NCBI RefSeq assembly: GCF_009905375.1 | Contig: NW_027418087.1 | Location: 62,001-126,000 of the forward strand | Length of the DNA stretch: 64,000 nt | Direction: 5' to 3' | From: Apium graveolens | Taxonomy: Eukaryota > Streptophyta > Magnoliopsida > Apiales > Apiaceae | Part shown: positions 35,804-50,913 of the stretch, piece after piece | Layout of the letters: each line of letters begins with the position of its first letter | How positions within the stretch are numbered: position 1 is the first letter of the stretch | Program-made: the position numbers and the translations under genes | Notes under the pieces: generated by a model | What the model was told of the DNA's origin: nothing | What the model saw: the letters and a program-made list of their open reading frames with translations, nothing else | Database searches by the model: none

Positions 35804-38800
35804 TTTTTTAAATTATTTGTTCTCGATTTATTAATTTTTTTGTTATATTATAATTTAAGTTATTAAAAATATTTTTGGAAGTGTTTCGTTTCCGACAAAA
35901 GAGGCAAGAAAAATATTGAGTGCTATTAGAAATTAAGTTGGATAATAATTCATAGAGTTCGTAGTTATATTAGATACATGATTTATTTATTTTTAATTAA
36001 ATTATAATATTTTAATTTATTTTGGAAGATATTAACATACTTTTTACGAATGTTTTAACCAAATGAAACAATGTTTCGCTTATAATAGTATAATATAGAT
36101 AGATTAATTAGTTTGTTATATTATAATTCAAATTACTAAAATTAGTTCTGAAGTATTTGGTTCCCTATAAAAAAGGTAAGAAAGAAGTTGAATATAATTA
36201 GAAATTAAGTTGGATAATATTCTTAAGAGTTTGTAGTTATGCTAGATACATGATTTAATTTTTTAAGTAAATTATATTTTTTAAACTTTGCTTTTGGAAG
36301 GTGTTAACATATTTTTAACGAAGGTGTTAACCAACCGACCAAACGAAACCATGTTTCGCTTATAATAAATTATAAAAAATAATAAATATATATTATTTCG
36401 AGTAATGAATTTAAAATATTTACATATTGTTTTGAATATATTATATTATGGAAGCATTCAAAATTTAAATAGTTAAAATCTTAAAAAGTTCTCTTATCAC
36501 AACCTTTGCTGTAAGAAGGCGCGAGTTGAATAACGGTGGTGTACGTGGATAATTTGATATTGATTTCTTTTAAAATATTTGTTCTCGATTTATTAATTTT
36601 TTTGTTATATTACAATTTTAGTTTCTAAAAATATTTTTGGAAGTGTTTCGTTTTCGACAAAAGACGCAAGAAAAGAATTGAGTGCGATTAGAAATTAAGT
36701 TGGATAATAATTCATAGAGTTCGTAGTTATATTTGATACATGATTTATTTATTTTTAATAAATTATATTTTTTTAATTTATTTTGGAAGATTTTAACATA
36801 CTTTTTACGAATGTCCTTATAATAGTATAATATAGATAGATTAATTAATTTGTTATATTATAATTTAAATTACTAAAATTAGTTCTCGAAGTATTTGGTT
36901 TGCTATAAAAAAGGTAAGAAAGTAGTTGAGTATAATTAGAAATTAAGTTGGATAATAATCTATTGAGTTTGTAGTTATGCTAGATACATTATTTAATTTT
37001 TTAAGTAAATTATATTTTTTAAACTTTTCTTTCTGAAGGTGTTAACATATTTTTAAACGAAGGTGTTAACCAACCGACCAAACGAAACCATGTTTAGCTT
37101 ATAATAAATTATAAAAAAGAATAAATATATATTACTTAGATTAATGAATTTAAAATATTTACATATTATTTTGAATGTATTATATTATGGAAGCATTCAA
37201 AATTTAGATAGTTAAAATCTTAAAAAGTCCTCATATCACAACCTTTTTGTTGTAAGAAAGTGCGAGTCTGCATAACAGTGGTGTACGTCGATGATTTGAT
37301 ATTGATTTTTTTTAATTATTTGTTCTCGATTTATTAATTTTTTTTGTATTATAATTTAAGTTATTAAAAATATTTTTGGAAGTGTTTCGTTTCCGACAAA
37401 AGAGGCAAGAAAAAAATTTAGTGCGATTAGAAATTAAGTTGGATAATAATTCATAGAGTTCGTAGTTATATTAGATACATGATTTATTTATTTTTAGTTA
37501 AATTATATTATTTTAATTTATTTTGGAAGATGTTAACATACTTTTTACGAATATTTTAGCCAAATGAAACAATGTTTCGCTTATAATAGTATGATATAGA
37601 TAGATTAATTAGTTTATTATATTATAATTTAAATTACTAAAATTAGTTTTGGAAGTATTTGGTTCCCTATAAAAAAGGTAAGAAAGAGTTGAGTATAATT
37701 AGAAATTAAGTTGAATAATAATCTATAGAGTTTTTAGTTATGCTAGATACATGATTTAATTTTTTAAATAAATTATATTTTTTAATCTTTGCTTATGGAA
37801 GGTGTTAACTTATTTTTAACGAAGGTGTTAACCAACCGACCAAACGAAATCATATTTGGCTTATAATAAATTATAAAAACCAACAAATATATATTATTTA
37901 TATTAATGAATTTAAAATATCTACATATTGTTTTGAATGTATAATATTATGGAAGCATTCAAAATTTAGATAGTTCAAATCTTAAAAAGTCCTCATATCA
38001 CAACCTTTGCCGTAAGAAGGCGCCAGTTGAATAATGGTGGTGTACATGGATGATTTAATATTAATTTCTTTTAAAATATTTGTTCTCGATTTATAAATTT
38101 TTTTGTTATATTACAATTTAAGTTACTAAAAATTTTTTGGAAGTGTTTCGTTTTCGACAAAAGAGGGAAGAAAAAAATTGAGTGCGATTAGAAATTAATT
38201 GGATAATAATTCATAGAGTTCGTAGTTATATTAGATACATGATTTATTTATTTTTAATTAAATCATATTTTTTTAATTTATTTTGGAAGATATTAACATA
38301 CTTTTTACGAATGTTTTAACCAAATGAAACAAAATTACGCTTATAATAGTATAATATAGATAGATTAATTAATTTGTTATATTATAATTTAAATTACTAA
38401 AATTAGTTTTGGAAGTATTTGGTTCCCTATAAAAAAGGTGAGAAAGAAGTTGAGTATAATTAGAAATTAAGTTGGATAATAATCTATAGAGTTTTTAGTT
38501 ATGCTAGATACATGATTTGATTTTTTAAGTTAATTATATTTTCTAAACTTGGCTTTTGGAAGGTGTTAACCTATTTTTAACGAAGGTGTTAACCAACAGA
38601 TCAAACTAAGCCATGTTTCGCTTATAATAAATTATAAAAAAGAATAGATATATATTATTTGGATTAATGAATTTAAAATATTTACATATTGTTTTGAATG
38701 TATTATATTATGGAAACATTCAAAATTTAGATAGTTAAAATCTTAAAAAGTCCTCGTATCAAAACCTTTGCTATAAGAAGGGGCTAGTCTGTGGTGTACA

Positions 38801-41800
38801 TGGATGATTTGATATTGATTTTTTTTAATTATTTGTTCTCGATTTATTAATTTTTTTGTTATATTATAATTTAAATTATTAAAAATATTTTTGGAAGTGT
38901 TTGGTTTCCGACAAAAGAGGCAAGAAAAAAGTTGAGTACGATTAGAAATTAAGTTGGATAATAATTTATAGAGTTCGTAGTTATATTAGATACATGATTT
39001 ATTTATTTTTAATTAAATTATATTTTTTTTAATTTATTTTGGAAGATATTAATATACTTTTTACGAATGTTTTAACCAAATGAAACAATGTTTCCCCTAT
39101 AATAGTATAATATAGATACATTAATTAGTATGTTATATTATAATTTAAATTACTAAAATTAGTTCTGGAAGTATTTGGTTTCATATAAAAAAGGTAAGAA
39201 AGAAGTTGAGTATAATTAGAAATTAAGTTGGATAATAATCTATAGATTTTGTGGTTATGCTAAATACATGATTTAATTTTTTAAGTAAATTATATTTTTT
39301 AAACTTGGCTTTTAGAGGTGTTAACATATTTTTAACAAAGTTGTTAACCAACCTACCAAATGAAACCATGTTTCGCTTATAATAAATTATAAAAAAGAAA
39401 AAATATATATTATTTAGATTTATGAATTTAAAATATTTACATATTGTTTTGAATGTATTATATAATGGAAGCATAAATTTAGATAGTTAAAATCTTAAAA
39501 AGTACTCATATCACAACCTTTGCTGTAAGAAGGCGCCAGTCTGAACGTACATGGATGATTTGATACTGATTTTTTTTTAAATAATTTGTTCTCGATTTAT
39601 TAATTTTTTTGTTATATTATAATTTAAGTTATTAAAAATATTTTGGGAAGTGTTTCGTTTCCGACAAAAGAGGCAAGAAAAAAGTTGAGTGCGATTAGAA
39701 ATTAAGTTGGATAATAATTCATAGAGTTCGTAGTTATATTAGATACATGAATTATTTATTTTTAATTAAATTATATTTTTTTAATTTATTTTGAAAGATA
39801 TTAACATACTTTTTAGGAATGTTTTAACCAAATGAAACAATGTTTCGCTTATAATAGTATAATAGAGATATATTAATTAATTTGTTATATTATAATTTAG
39901 ATTACTAAAATTAGTTCTCGAAGTATTTGGTTCCCTATAAAAAAGGTAAGAAAGAAGTTGAGTATAATTAGAATTTATGTTGGATAATAATCTATAGATT
40001 TTGTAGTTATGCTATATACATGATTTAATTTTTTAAGTAAATTATATTTTTTAAACTTTGCTTTTGGAAGGTGTTAACATATTTTTAAAGAAGGTGTTAA
40101 CCAACGGACCCAACGAAACCATGTTTAGCTTATAATAAATTATAAAAAAGAATAAATATATATTATTTAGATTAGTGAATTTAAAATATTTACATATTGT
40201 TTTGAATGTATTATATTACGGAAGCATTCAAAATTTAGATAGTTCAAATCTTAAAAAGTCCTCATATCACAACGTTTGATGTACGAAGGCGCGAGTTGAA
40301 TAACGGTGGTGTATGAGGATGATTTGATATTGATTATTTTTAAAACTATTTGTTCTCGATTTATTAATTTTTTTGTTATTTTACAATTTAAGTTATTAAA
40401 AATATTTTTTGAAGTGTATTAAGTTGGATAATAATTCATAGAATTTGTAGTTATATTAGATACATGATTTATTTATTTTTAATTAAATTAAATTATTTTA
40501 ATTTATTTTGGAAGATATTAACATACTTTTTATCAATGTTTTAACCAAATGACACAATGTTTCGCTTATAATAGTATAATATAGATAGATTAATTAGTTT
40601 ATTATATTATAATTTAAATTACTAAAATTAGTTTTGGAAGTATTTGGTTCCCTATAAAAAGGTAAGAAAGAAGTTGAGTATAATTAGAAATTAAGTTGGA
40701 TAATATTTTATAGAGTTTTTAATTATGCTAGATACATGATTTAACTTTTTAAGTAAATTATATTTTTTAAACTTTGCTTTTCGAAGTTGTTAACGTATTT
40801 TTAATGTAATGAAGGTGTTAACCAACCGACCAGACGAAACTATATTTCACTTATAATAAATTATAAAAAACAATAAATATATATTATTTAGATTAATGAA
40901 TTTAAAATATTTACATATTATTTTGAATGTATTATATTATGGAAGCATTCAAAATTTAGATAGTTCAAATCTTAAAAAGTCCTCATATCACAACCTTTGC
41001 TATAAGAAGGCGCTAGTAGAATAACGGTGGTGTACCGGGATGATTCGATATTAATTATTTTTAAAATTATTTGTTCTCGATTTATTAATTTTTTTGTTAT
41101 ATTACAATTTATGTTATTAAAAATATTTTTGGAAGTGTATTAAGTTGGATAATAATTCATAGAGTTCGTAGTTATATTAGATACATGATTTGTTTATTTT
41201 TATTTAAATTATATTTTTTTAATTTATTTTGGAAGATATTAATATATTTTTTACGAATGTTTTAACCAAATGAAATAGTTTTTCGCTTATAATAGTATAA
41301 TATAGATAGATTAATTAGTTTGTTATATTATAATTTAAATTACTAAAATTAGTTTTGGAAATATATGGTTCCCTGTAAAAAGGTAAGAAAAAAGTTGAGT
41401 ATAATTAGAAATTCAGTTGGATAATAATCTATAGAGTTTTTAGTTATGCTAGATACAAGATTTAATTTTTTAATTAAATTATATTTTTTAAACTTTGCTT
41501 TTGGAGGTGTTAACGTATTTTTAACAAAGGTGTTAACCAACCAACCAAACGAAACCATGTTCGGCTTATAATAAATTATAAAAAAGAATAAATTTATATT
41601 ATTTAGATTAATGAATTTAAAATATTTACATATTAATTTGAATATATTATATTATGGAAGCATTCAAAATTTAGATAGTTCAAATCTTAAAAAGTCCTCA
41701 TATCACAACCTTTGCTGTAAGAAGGCGCGAGTAGAATAACGGTGGTGTACCATGATGATTTGATATTAATTATTTTTAAAATTATTTATTCTCGATTTAT

Positions 41801-43168
41801 TAATTTTTTTGTTATATTACAATTTAAGTTATTAAAAATATTTTTGGAAGTGTATTAAGTTGGATAATAATTCATAGAGTTCGTAGTTATATTAGATACA
41901 TGATTTGTTTATTTTTAATTAAATTATATATTTTTAATTTATTTTGGAAGATATATTTTTTTTGAAATAATTTTGGAAGATATTAACATACTTTTTACGA
42001 ATGTTTTAACCAAATGAAACAATGTTTTGCTTATAATAGTATAATATAGATAGATAAATTAATTTGTTATATTATAATTTAAATTACTAAAATTAGTTAT
42101 GGAAGTATTTGGTTCCTTTGAAAAAAGGTAAGAAAGAAGCTGAGTATGATTAGAAATTAAGTTGTATAATAATCCATAGAGTTTGTAGTTATACATGATT
42201 TAATTTTTTAATTAATTTTTTTTTAACTTTGCTTTTGGAAGGTGTTAACCTATTTTTAACGAAGGTGTTAACCAACAGACCAAACAAAACAATATTTCAG
42301 TTATAATAAATTATAGAAAAACAATAAATATATATTATTTAGATTATTAAATTTAAAATGTTTACATAATGGTTTGAATGTAATATATTACGGAAGAATT
42401 TTAAATTTAGATAGTTAAAATCTTAAAAAATTCTCGTATCACAACCGATGGATGTGTTTGGTGTAAGAAGGCGCATGTTTGAATAACGATGGTGTACATG
42501 GATGATTCGATAATGATTTTTTTTTAAATTATTTGTTTCTCGATTTATTAATTTTTTTGTTATATTATAATTTAAGGTATTAAAAATATTTTTGGAAGTG
42601 TTTGATTTCCGAAAAAAGAGGCAAGAAAAAAAGTTGAGTGCGGTTAAAAATTAAGTTGGATAATAATTCATAGAGTTCATAGCAATATTAGATACATTAT
42701 TTATTTATTTTTAATTAAATTACATTTTTTTACTTTATTTTAAAGACATTAATATACTTTTTACGAATGTTTTAACCAAATGTAATAGTTTTCGCTTATA
42801 ATAGTATAATATAGATTGATTAATTAGTTTGTTATATTATAATATAAATTACTAAAATTAGTTTTGGAAATATTTGGTTCCCTATTAAAAAGGTAAGAAA
42901 GAAGTTAAGTATAATTAGAAATTAAGTTGGATAATAATCTATAGAGTTTTTAGTTATGCTAGATACATGATTTAATTTTTTAAGTAAATTATATTTTTTA
43001 AACTTTGCTTTTGGAGGTGTTAACGTATTTTTAACAAATGTTTTAACCAACCAACCAAACGAAACCATGTTTTGCTTATAATAAATTATAAAAAAAAGAA
43101 TAAATATATATTATTTAGATTAATGAATTTAAAATATTTACATATTATTTTGAATGTATTATATTATG

Positions 43169-43283
43169 GAAGCATTCAAAATTTAGATAGTTCAAATCTT
43201 AAAAAGTCCTCATATCACAACCTTTGCTGTAAAAAGGTGCGAGTTGAATAACGGTGGTGTACGTGGATGATTTGATATTGATT
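43169..43283 (+). pseudogene. Copia reverse-transcriptase relic in a satellite monomer (example 2)
   Basis: The YVDD codons lie at 43,260-43,271 in the frame ITVVYVDDLILI. In this monomer the frame stays open for about 70 codons downstream, and includes QFINCFVILQFKL, loosely resembling the FI....F.LKDLG region that follows YVDD in copia RT. That downstream likeness is weak. The same arrangement recurs at 45,300, 46,853 and 59,502 because these monomers are recent copies. Confidence 0.5.
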
Positions 43284-46200
43284 ATTTTTAAAATTATTTG
43301 TTCTCAATTTATTAATTGTTTTGTTATATTACAATTTAAGTTATTCAAAAAAAATTTTGGAAGTGTATTAAGTTGGATAATAATTTATAGAGTTCGTAGT
43401 TATATTAGATACATGATTTATTTATTTTTAGTTAATTTATATTTTTTTAATTTATTTTGGAAATATTAACATACTTTTTACGAATGTTTTAACCAAATGA
43501 AACAATGTTTCGCTTATAATAGTATAATATAGATAGATTAATTAATTTGTTATATTATAATTTAAATTACTAAAATTAGTTCTGGAAGTATTTGGTTCTC
43601 TATAAACAATTATAAACAATGTGAGAAAGAAATTGAGTATAATTAGAAATTAAGTTGGATAATAATCTATTGAGTTTGTAGTTATGCTAGATACATGATT
43701 TAAATTTTTAAGTAAATTATATTTTTCAAACTTTGCTTTTGGAAGGTGTTAACCAACCGACCAGACGAAACCATATTTGGCTTATAATAAATTATAAAAA
43801 ACAATAAATATATATTATTTAGATTAATGAATTTAAAATATTTACATATTGTTTTGAATGTATTATATTATGGAAGCATTCAAAATTTAGATAGTTCAAA
43901 TCTTGAAAAGTCCTCGTATCACAACCTTTGGTGTAAGAAGGTGCAAGTTGAATAACGGTGGTGTACGTGGATTATTTGATATTGATTATTTTTAAAATTA
44001 TTTGTTCTCAATTTATTAAATTTTTTGTTATATTACAATTTAAGTTATTAAAAATATTTTTGGAAGTGTATTAAGTTGGATAATAATTCATAGAGTTCGT
44101 AGTTATATTAGATACATGATTTATTTATTTTTAATTAAATTATATTTTTTTAATTTATTTTGGATGATATTAACATACTTTTTACGAATGTTTTAACCAA
44201 ATGAAACAATTTTTCGCCTATAATTGTATAATATAGATAGATTAATTAATTTGTTATATTATAATTTAAATTACTAAAATTAGTTCTGGAAGTATTTGGT
44301 TCCCTATAAAAAGGTAAAAAAGAAGTTGAGTATAATTAGAAATTAAGTTGGATAGTAATCTATAGAGTTTGTAGTTATGCTAGATACATGATTTAATTTT
44401 TTAAGTAAATTATATTATTTAAACTTTGCTTTTGGAAGGTGTTAACGTATTTTTAGCCAAGGTGTCAACCAACCGACCAAACGAAACCATGTTTCACTTA
44501 TAATAAATTATAAAAAATAATAAATATATATTATTTAGATTAATTAATTTAAAATATTTACATACAATTTTGAATGTATTATATTATGGAAGCATTCAAA
44601 ATTTAGATAGTTAAAATCTTAAAAAGTCCTCATATCACAACCTTTGCTGTAAAAAGGCGCACAATTTAAGTTATTAAAAATATTTTTGGAAGTGTATTAA
44701 GTTGGATAATAATTTATAGAGTTCGTAGTTATATTAGATACATGATTTATTTATTTCTAATTAAATTAATTTTTTTTAATTTATTTTGGAAGATATTAAC
44801 ATCCTTTTTACGAATTTTTTAACCAAATGAAATAATGTTTCGCTTATAATAGTATAATATAGATACATTAATTAGTTTGTTATATTATAATTTAAATTAC
44901 AAAAATTAGTTCTCGAAGTATTTGGTTCCTATAAAAAAGGTAAGAAAGAAGTTGAGTATAATTAGAAATTAAGTTGGATAATAATCTATAGAGTTTGTAG
45001 TTATGCTAGATACATGATTTAATTTTTTAAGTAAATTATATTTTTCAAACTTTGCTTTTGGAAGGTTTTAACGTATTTTCAACCAAGGTGTTAATAAACC
45101 GACCAAACGAAACTATATTTCACTTATAATAAATTATAAAAAACAACAAATTTATATTATTTAAATTTATGACTTTAAAATATTTACATATTGTTTTGAA
45201 TGTATTATATTATGGAAGCATTCAAAATTTAGATAGTTCAAATCTTAAAAAGTCCTCATATCACAACCTTTGCTGTAAAAAGGCGCGAGTTGAATAACGG
45301 TGGTGTACGTGGATGATTTGATATTGATTATTTTTAAAATTATTTGTTCTCAATTTATTAATTGTTTTGTTATATTACAATTTAAGTTATTCAAAAATAT
45401 TTTTGGAAGTGTATTAAGTTGGATAATAATTTATAGAGTTCGTAGTTATATTAGATACATGATTTATTTATTTTTAGTTAATTTATATTTTTTTAATTTA
45501 TTTTGGAAATATTAACATACTTTTTACGAATGTTTTAACCAAATGAAACAATGTTTCGCTTATAATAGTATAATATAGATAGATTAATTAATTTGTTATA
45601 TTATAATTTAAATTACTAAAATTAGTTCTGGAAGTATTTGGTTCCCTAAAAAAAATGTGAGAAATAAGTTGAGTATAATTAGAAATTAAGTTGGATACTA
45701 ATCTATAGAGTTTGTAGTTATGCTAGATACATGATTTAAATTTTTAAGTAAATTATATTTTTCAAACTTTGCTTTTGGAAGGTGTTAACCAACCGACCAG
45801 ACGAAACCATATTTGGCTTATAATAAATTATAAAAAACAATAAATATATATTATTTAGATTAATGAATTTAAAATATTTACATATTGTTTTGAATGTATT
45901 ATATTATGGAAGCATTCAAAATTTAGATAGTTCAAATCTTGAAAAGTCCTCGTATCACAACCTTTGGTGTAAGAAGGTGCAAGTTGAATAACGGTGGTGT
46001 ACGTGGATTATTTGATATTGATTATTTTTAAAATTATTTGTTCTCAATTTATTAAATTTTTTGTTATATTACAATTTAAGTTATTAAAAATATTTTTGGA
46101 AGTGTATTAAGTTGGATAATAATTCATAGAGTTCGTAGTTATATTAGATACATGATTTATTTATTTTTAATTAAATTATATTTTTTTAATTTATTTTGGA

Positions 46201-47340
46201 TGATATTAACATACTTTTTACGAATGTTTTAACCAAATGAAACAATTTTTCGCCTATAATTGTATAATATAGATAGATTAATTAATTTGTTATATTATAA
46301 TTTAAATTACTAAAATTAGTTCTGGAAGTATTTGGTTCCCTATAAAAAAGGTAAAAAAGAAGTTGAGTATAATTAGAAATTAAGTTGGATAGTAATCTAT
46401 AGAGTTTGTAGTTATGCTAGATACATGATTTAATTTTTTAAGTAAATTATATTATTTAAACTTTGCTTTTGGAAGGTGTTAACGTATTTTTAGCCAAGGT
46501 GTCAACCAACCGACCAAACGAAACCATGTTTCACTTATAATAAATTATAAAAAATAATAAATATATATTATTTAGATTAATGAATTTAAAATATTTACAT
46601 ACAATTTTGAATGTATTATATTATGGAAGCATTCAAAATTTAGATAGTTAAAATCTTAAAAAGTCCTCATATCACAACCTTTGCTGTAAAAAGGCGCACA
46701 ATTTAAGTTATTAAAAATATTTTTGGAAGTGTATTAAGTTGGATAATAATTTATAGAGTTTGTAGTTATATTAGATACATGATTTATTTATTTCTAATTA
46801 AATTAATTTTTTTTAATTTATTTTGCTGTAAAAAGGCGCGAGTTGAATAACGGTGGTGTACGTGGATGATTTGATATTGATTATTTTTAAAATTATTTGT
46901 TCTCAATTTATTAATTGTTTTGTTATATTACAATTTAAGTTATTCAAAAATATTTTTGGAAGTGTATTAAGTTGGATAATAATTTATAGAGTTCGTAGTT
47001 ATATTAGATACATGATTTATTTATTTTTTGTTAATTTATATTTTTTTAATTTATTTTGGAAATATTAACATACTTTTTACGAATGTTTTAACCAAATGAA
47101 ACAATGTTTCGCTTATAATAGTATAATATAGATAGATTAATTAATTTGTTATATTATAATTTAAATTACTAAAATTAGTTCTGGAAGTATTTGGTTCCCT
47201 AAAAAAAATGTGAGAAATAAGTTGAGTATAATTAGAAATTAAGTTGGATAATAATCTATAGAGTTTGTAGTTATGCTCGATACATGATTTAATTTTTTAA
47301 GTAAATTATCTTTTTCAAACTTTGCTTTTGGAAGGTTTTA
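43240..47340. repeat. Nested tandem duplications in the short-form array
   Basis: A unit of about 2,037 bp is repeated: markers at 43,761, 43,957 and 44,646 recur at 45,797, 45,993 and 46,683. Both copies carry the same abnormal joint GCTGTAAAAAGGCGCACAATTT, where most of an A subunit tail is missing, so the joint predates the duplication. At about 46,823 the second copy breaks off inside a B subunit (TTATTTTG/CTGTAAAAAGG) and restarts as a third copy of the 45,27x region, offset 1,553 bp. Shared private words such as CCTAAAAAAAATGTGAGAAATAAG (split across 45,645 and 47,198) confirm this. Confidence 0.85.
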
Positions 47341-49408
47341 ACGTATTTTCAACCAAGGTGTTAACCAACCGACCAAACCAAACCATATTTCGCTTTTAAT
47401 AAATTATAAAAAACAATAAATTTATATTCTTTAGATTTATGACTTTAAAATATTTACATATTGTTTTGAATGTATTATATTATGGAAGCATTCAAAATTT
47501 AGATAGTTCAAATCTTAAAAAGTCCTCGTATCACTTGCCGTAAAAAGGCGCCAGGTGAATAACGGTGGTGTACGTGGATGATTTGATATTGATTATTTTT
47601 AAAATTACTTGTTCTCAATTTATTAATTGTTTTGTTATATTACAATTTAAGTTATTAAAAATATTTTTGGAAGTGTATAAAGTTGGATAATAATTTATAG
47701 AGTTCGTAGTTATATTAGATACATGATTTATTTATTTTTAATTAAATTATATTTTTTTAATTTATTTAGGAAGATATTAACATACTTTTTACGAATGTTT
47801 TAACCAAATGAAACAATGTTTCGCTTATAATAGTATAATATAGATAGATTAATTAATTTGTTATATTATAGTTTAAATTACTAAAATTAGTTCTCGAAGT
47901 ATTTGGTTCCCTATAAAAAATGTGAGAAAGAAGTTGAGTATAATTAGAAATTATGTTGGATAATAATCTATAGAGTTTGTAGTTATGCTCGATACATGAT
48001 TTAATTTTTTAAGTAAATTATCTTTTTCAAACTTTGCTTTTGGAAGGTTTTAACGTATTTTCAACCAAGGTGTTAACCAACCGACCAAACGAAACCATAT
48101 TTCGCTTTTAATAAATTATAAAAAATAATAAATATATATTATTTAGATTTATGACTTTAAAATATTTAAATATTATTTTGAATGTATTATATTATGGAAG
48201 CATTCAAAATTTAGATAGTTCAAATCTTAAAAAGTCCTCATATCACAACCTTCGCTGTAAAAAGGCGCCAGGTGAATAACGGTGGTGTACGTGGATGATT
48301 TGATATTGATTATTTTTAAAACTATTTGTTCTCAATTTATTAATTATTTTGTTATATTACAATTTAAGTTATTAAAAATATTTTTGGAAGTGTATAAAGT
48401 TGGATAATAAATTATAGAGTTCGTAGTTATATTAGATACATGATTTATTTATTTTTAATTAAATTATATTTTTTTAATTTATTTTGGAAGATATTAACAT
48501 ACTTTTTACGAATGTTTTAACCAAATCAAACAATGTTTCGCTTATAATAGTATAATATAAATAGATTAATTAATTTGTTATATTATAATTTAAATTACTA
48601 AAATTAGTTCTAGAAGTATTTGGTTCTCTATAAAAAGGTAAAAAAGAAGTTGAGTATAATTAGAAATTAAGTTGGATAATAATCTATAGAGTTTGTAGTT
48701 ATGCTCCATACATGATTTAATTTTTTAAGTTAATTATATTTTTCAAACTTTGCTTTTGGAAGGTTTTTACGTATTTTCAACCAAGGTGTTAACCAACCGA
48801 CCAAACGAAACCATATTTCGCTTTTAATAAATTATAAAAAACAATAAATTTATATTATTTAGATTTATGACTTTAAAATATTTACATATTGTTTTGAATG
48901 TATTATATTATGGAAGCATTCAAAATTTAGATAGTTCAAATCTTGAAAAGTCCTCGTATCACAACCTTTGCTGTAAGAAGGCGCAAGTTGAATAACGTGG
49001 TGTACGTGGATTATTTGATATTGATTATTTTTAAAATTATTTGTTTTCAATTTATTAAATTTTTTGTTATATTACAATTTAAGTCATTAAAAATATTTTT
49101 GGAAGTGTATTAAGTTGGATAATAATTCATAGAGTTCGTAGTTATATTAGATACATGATTTATTTATTTTTAATTAAATTATATTTTTTAATTTATTTTG
49201 GAAGATATTAACATACTTTTTACGAATGTTTTAACCAAATGAAACAATGTTTCGCTTATAATTGTATAATATAGATAAATTAATTAATTTGTTATATTAT
49301 AATTTAAATTAATAAAATTAGTTCTTGAAGTATTTGGTTCTCTATAAAAAAGGTAAAAAAGAAGTTGAGTATAATTAGAAATTAAGTTGGATAGTAATCT
49401 ATAGAGTT

Positions 49409-49413
49409 TGTAG
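49409..49413. repeat. TE2 target-site duplication, left copy (TGTAG)
   Basis: TGTAG precedes the element and recurs right after it. The uninterrupted satellite reads GAGTTTGTAGTTATGC, so exactly five bases were duplicated, as expected for copia integrase. Confidence 0.95.
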
Positions 49414-50615
49414 TGAAATTACACCTAGAGGGGGGTGAATAGGTGATTATGGCTAACTAGGATTACTTTTAATTTTTACCCGAAAATGGCTTACTGAGAT
49501 TTTACCAACAGAACTATAATCTGATAATGATAGTAAGCTGATATGACTAAATGCAATGCATAAAATAATGTGCATGAAAGTAAATAGAACACACAAGAAT
49601 TTTAGCTAGGTTCGACCCCTATGCCCCTATGGTCTACGTCCTGGTCCCTTACCAACTTGGTATGAGAATATATTATTGATCAATGAAGGTTACAACTACA
49701 AGATACAACAATATATCTCCCTTTATCCCAGCTGCTGATAATGGCTTGCTGAAACCCTGTTTAAGAACCTGCTCTCTAAGTACTATACTACCCCGTAGTA
49801 CAAACTCCTCTAGCAAGTACCACTAAACCCTTGTTTCCCTAGCCAACTTATCCAGCAACTAACCAATACAATTTGAACAATACAAATCAGTGATAAAGAT
49901 TACAACTCAAACTATAAACTCTCTTCAATAAAATACGTGTATATATTTAGAGCTCGAGAGTATATTGAAAACAATAACGATCAGGAGTTGTATGTATTCT
50001 TGCTTACAAAGTCGTCTTTTATAAAACTGCAAGAAAACCTCTTATATAACCACACATTAACGTTTGAAAACTGCCTCAACAAATTACAACGGCTAGAATC
50101 CAATTCTACCGTGTAAGATCATTGGGATGGTTTTTCCAACGTTCATGTGTACGTTAGATAGAAGAGAAACACAGAAGTCCAACGTTCAGAAAATATCTCT
50201 TCTATTTAGTAGAGGATAAAACATTTTAATGAAGATAGGAGAAAGAGTTTGAAAGAGAAACAAACTCCTATTCGTTAGGAAATCAAATTGAGTAAGTAAA
50301 AACGTTTTATAAATGAGCTCTCTATATATCATGCACGTTTATTATATTAGAGAAGTCCTTACAACTGATATATATGAAGATCCTATAAAATCTCCATGAA
50401 ATTCGACTTCCTTGTTGAATCTGGACTGTGCATCTTGGCTTGCTGTTATTCTGACAATCGTGATCATAGCTTGCTGAAATAGATTACTGTCTTATGATAG
50501 CTTGTTGTCATGATACTTAAACAACACTGATATCAAGCTGTTATATCCTGCAAACATTCTCAAATACCAACATGATGGCTTGCTGTGTTGTGATCATCAA
50601 AACTAAGGAGTTACA
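49414..50615 (-). repeat. TE2 3' LTR (1,202 bp)
   Basis: On the minus strand this runs TGTAACTCC...GTAATTTCA, bounded inside by the polypurine tract and outside by the target duplication. Against the 5' LTR it has one base less in the G run near its outer end and about 20 or more substitutions, such as CATTGGG/CGTTGGG and AACATTTT/AACGTTTT, many at CpG. Confidence 0.95.
50041..50049 (-). promoter_or_regulatory. TATA-like box in TE2 3' LTR
   Basis: The minus strand reads TTATATAAG here. Its counterpart is at 58,623-58,631 in the 5' LTR. Confidence 0.4.
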
Positions 50616-50629
50616 ATCTCCCCCTTTTT
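50616..50629 (-). other. TE2 polypurine tract
   Basis: AAAAAGGGGGAGAT on the minus strand directly abuts the 3' LTR start (TGTAAC). It is the expected plus-strand primer. Confidence 0.92.
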
Positions 50630-50662
50630 GATGATTACACACATTTAGGAGAATTATAAAAA

Positions 50663-50670
50663 CTCCCCCT
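50663..50670 (-). other. Second polypurine-like tract
   Basis: The minus strand reads AGGGGGAGT about 50 bp upstream of the main tract. Multiplied polypurine tracts near the 3' LTR are a described trait of Sireviruses. Whether this one is used is unknown. Confidence 0.5.
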
Positions 50671-50913
50671 AAATCTATGCATATCTCAAAATCTTATAAC
50701 ATGTTACTGCAATTAATATAAATGACACATATGCATATCCAAATATCCAATCATAACTAACAACCAGCATAAATCATTACATCAAGTCTTAGAAACCAAA
50801 AGTCAATTTAAACCAAGTAGCAAACCACAGATTAAACATAAGCCAACTAGTCAACAGAAAGTCTTAATAACCAAACAGAAATAAACATAAGCATAAAATA
50901 AGTCTCCTAAATT

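Larger units (their letters stand above)
34822..49413. repeat. Satellite array, middle block
   Basis: This is the same satellite as the left block with no gene in it. Anchors occur at 35008, 35774, 36535, 37277, 38036, 38790, 39541, 40305, 41026, 41741, 42488, 43253, 43957, 45299, 45993, 46852, 47564, 48281 and 48997. Up to about 40.4 kb the monomers are mostly the long form (742-766 bp) and diverged from one another. After that they are mainly the short form (704-721 bp), apart from a long one near 42.6 kb. A small local duplication of TTTTGGAAGATAT sits near 41,943-41,980. The block ends at the TE2 insertion. Confidence 0.96.
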
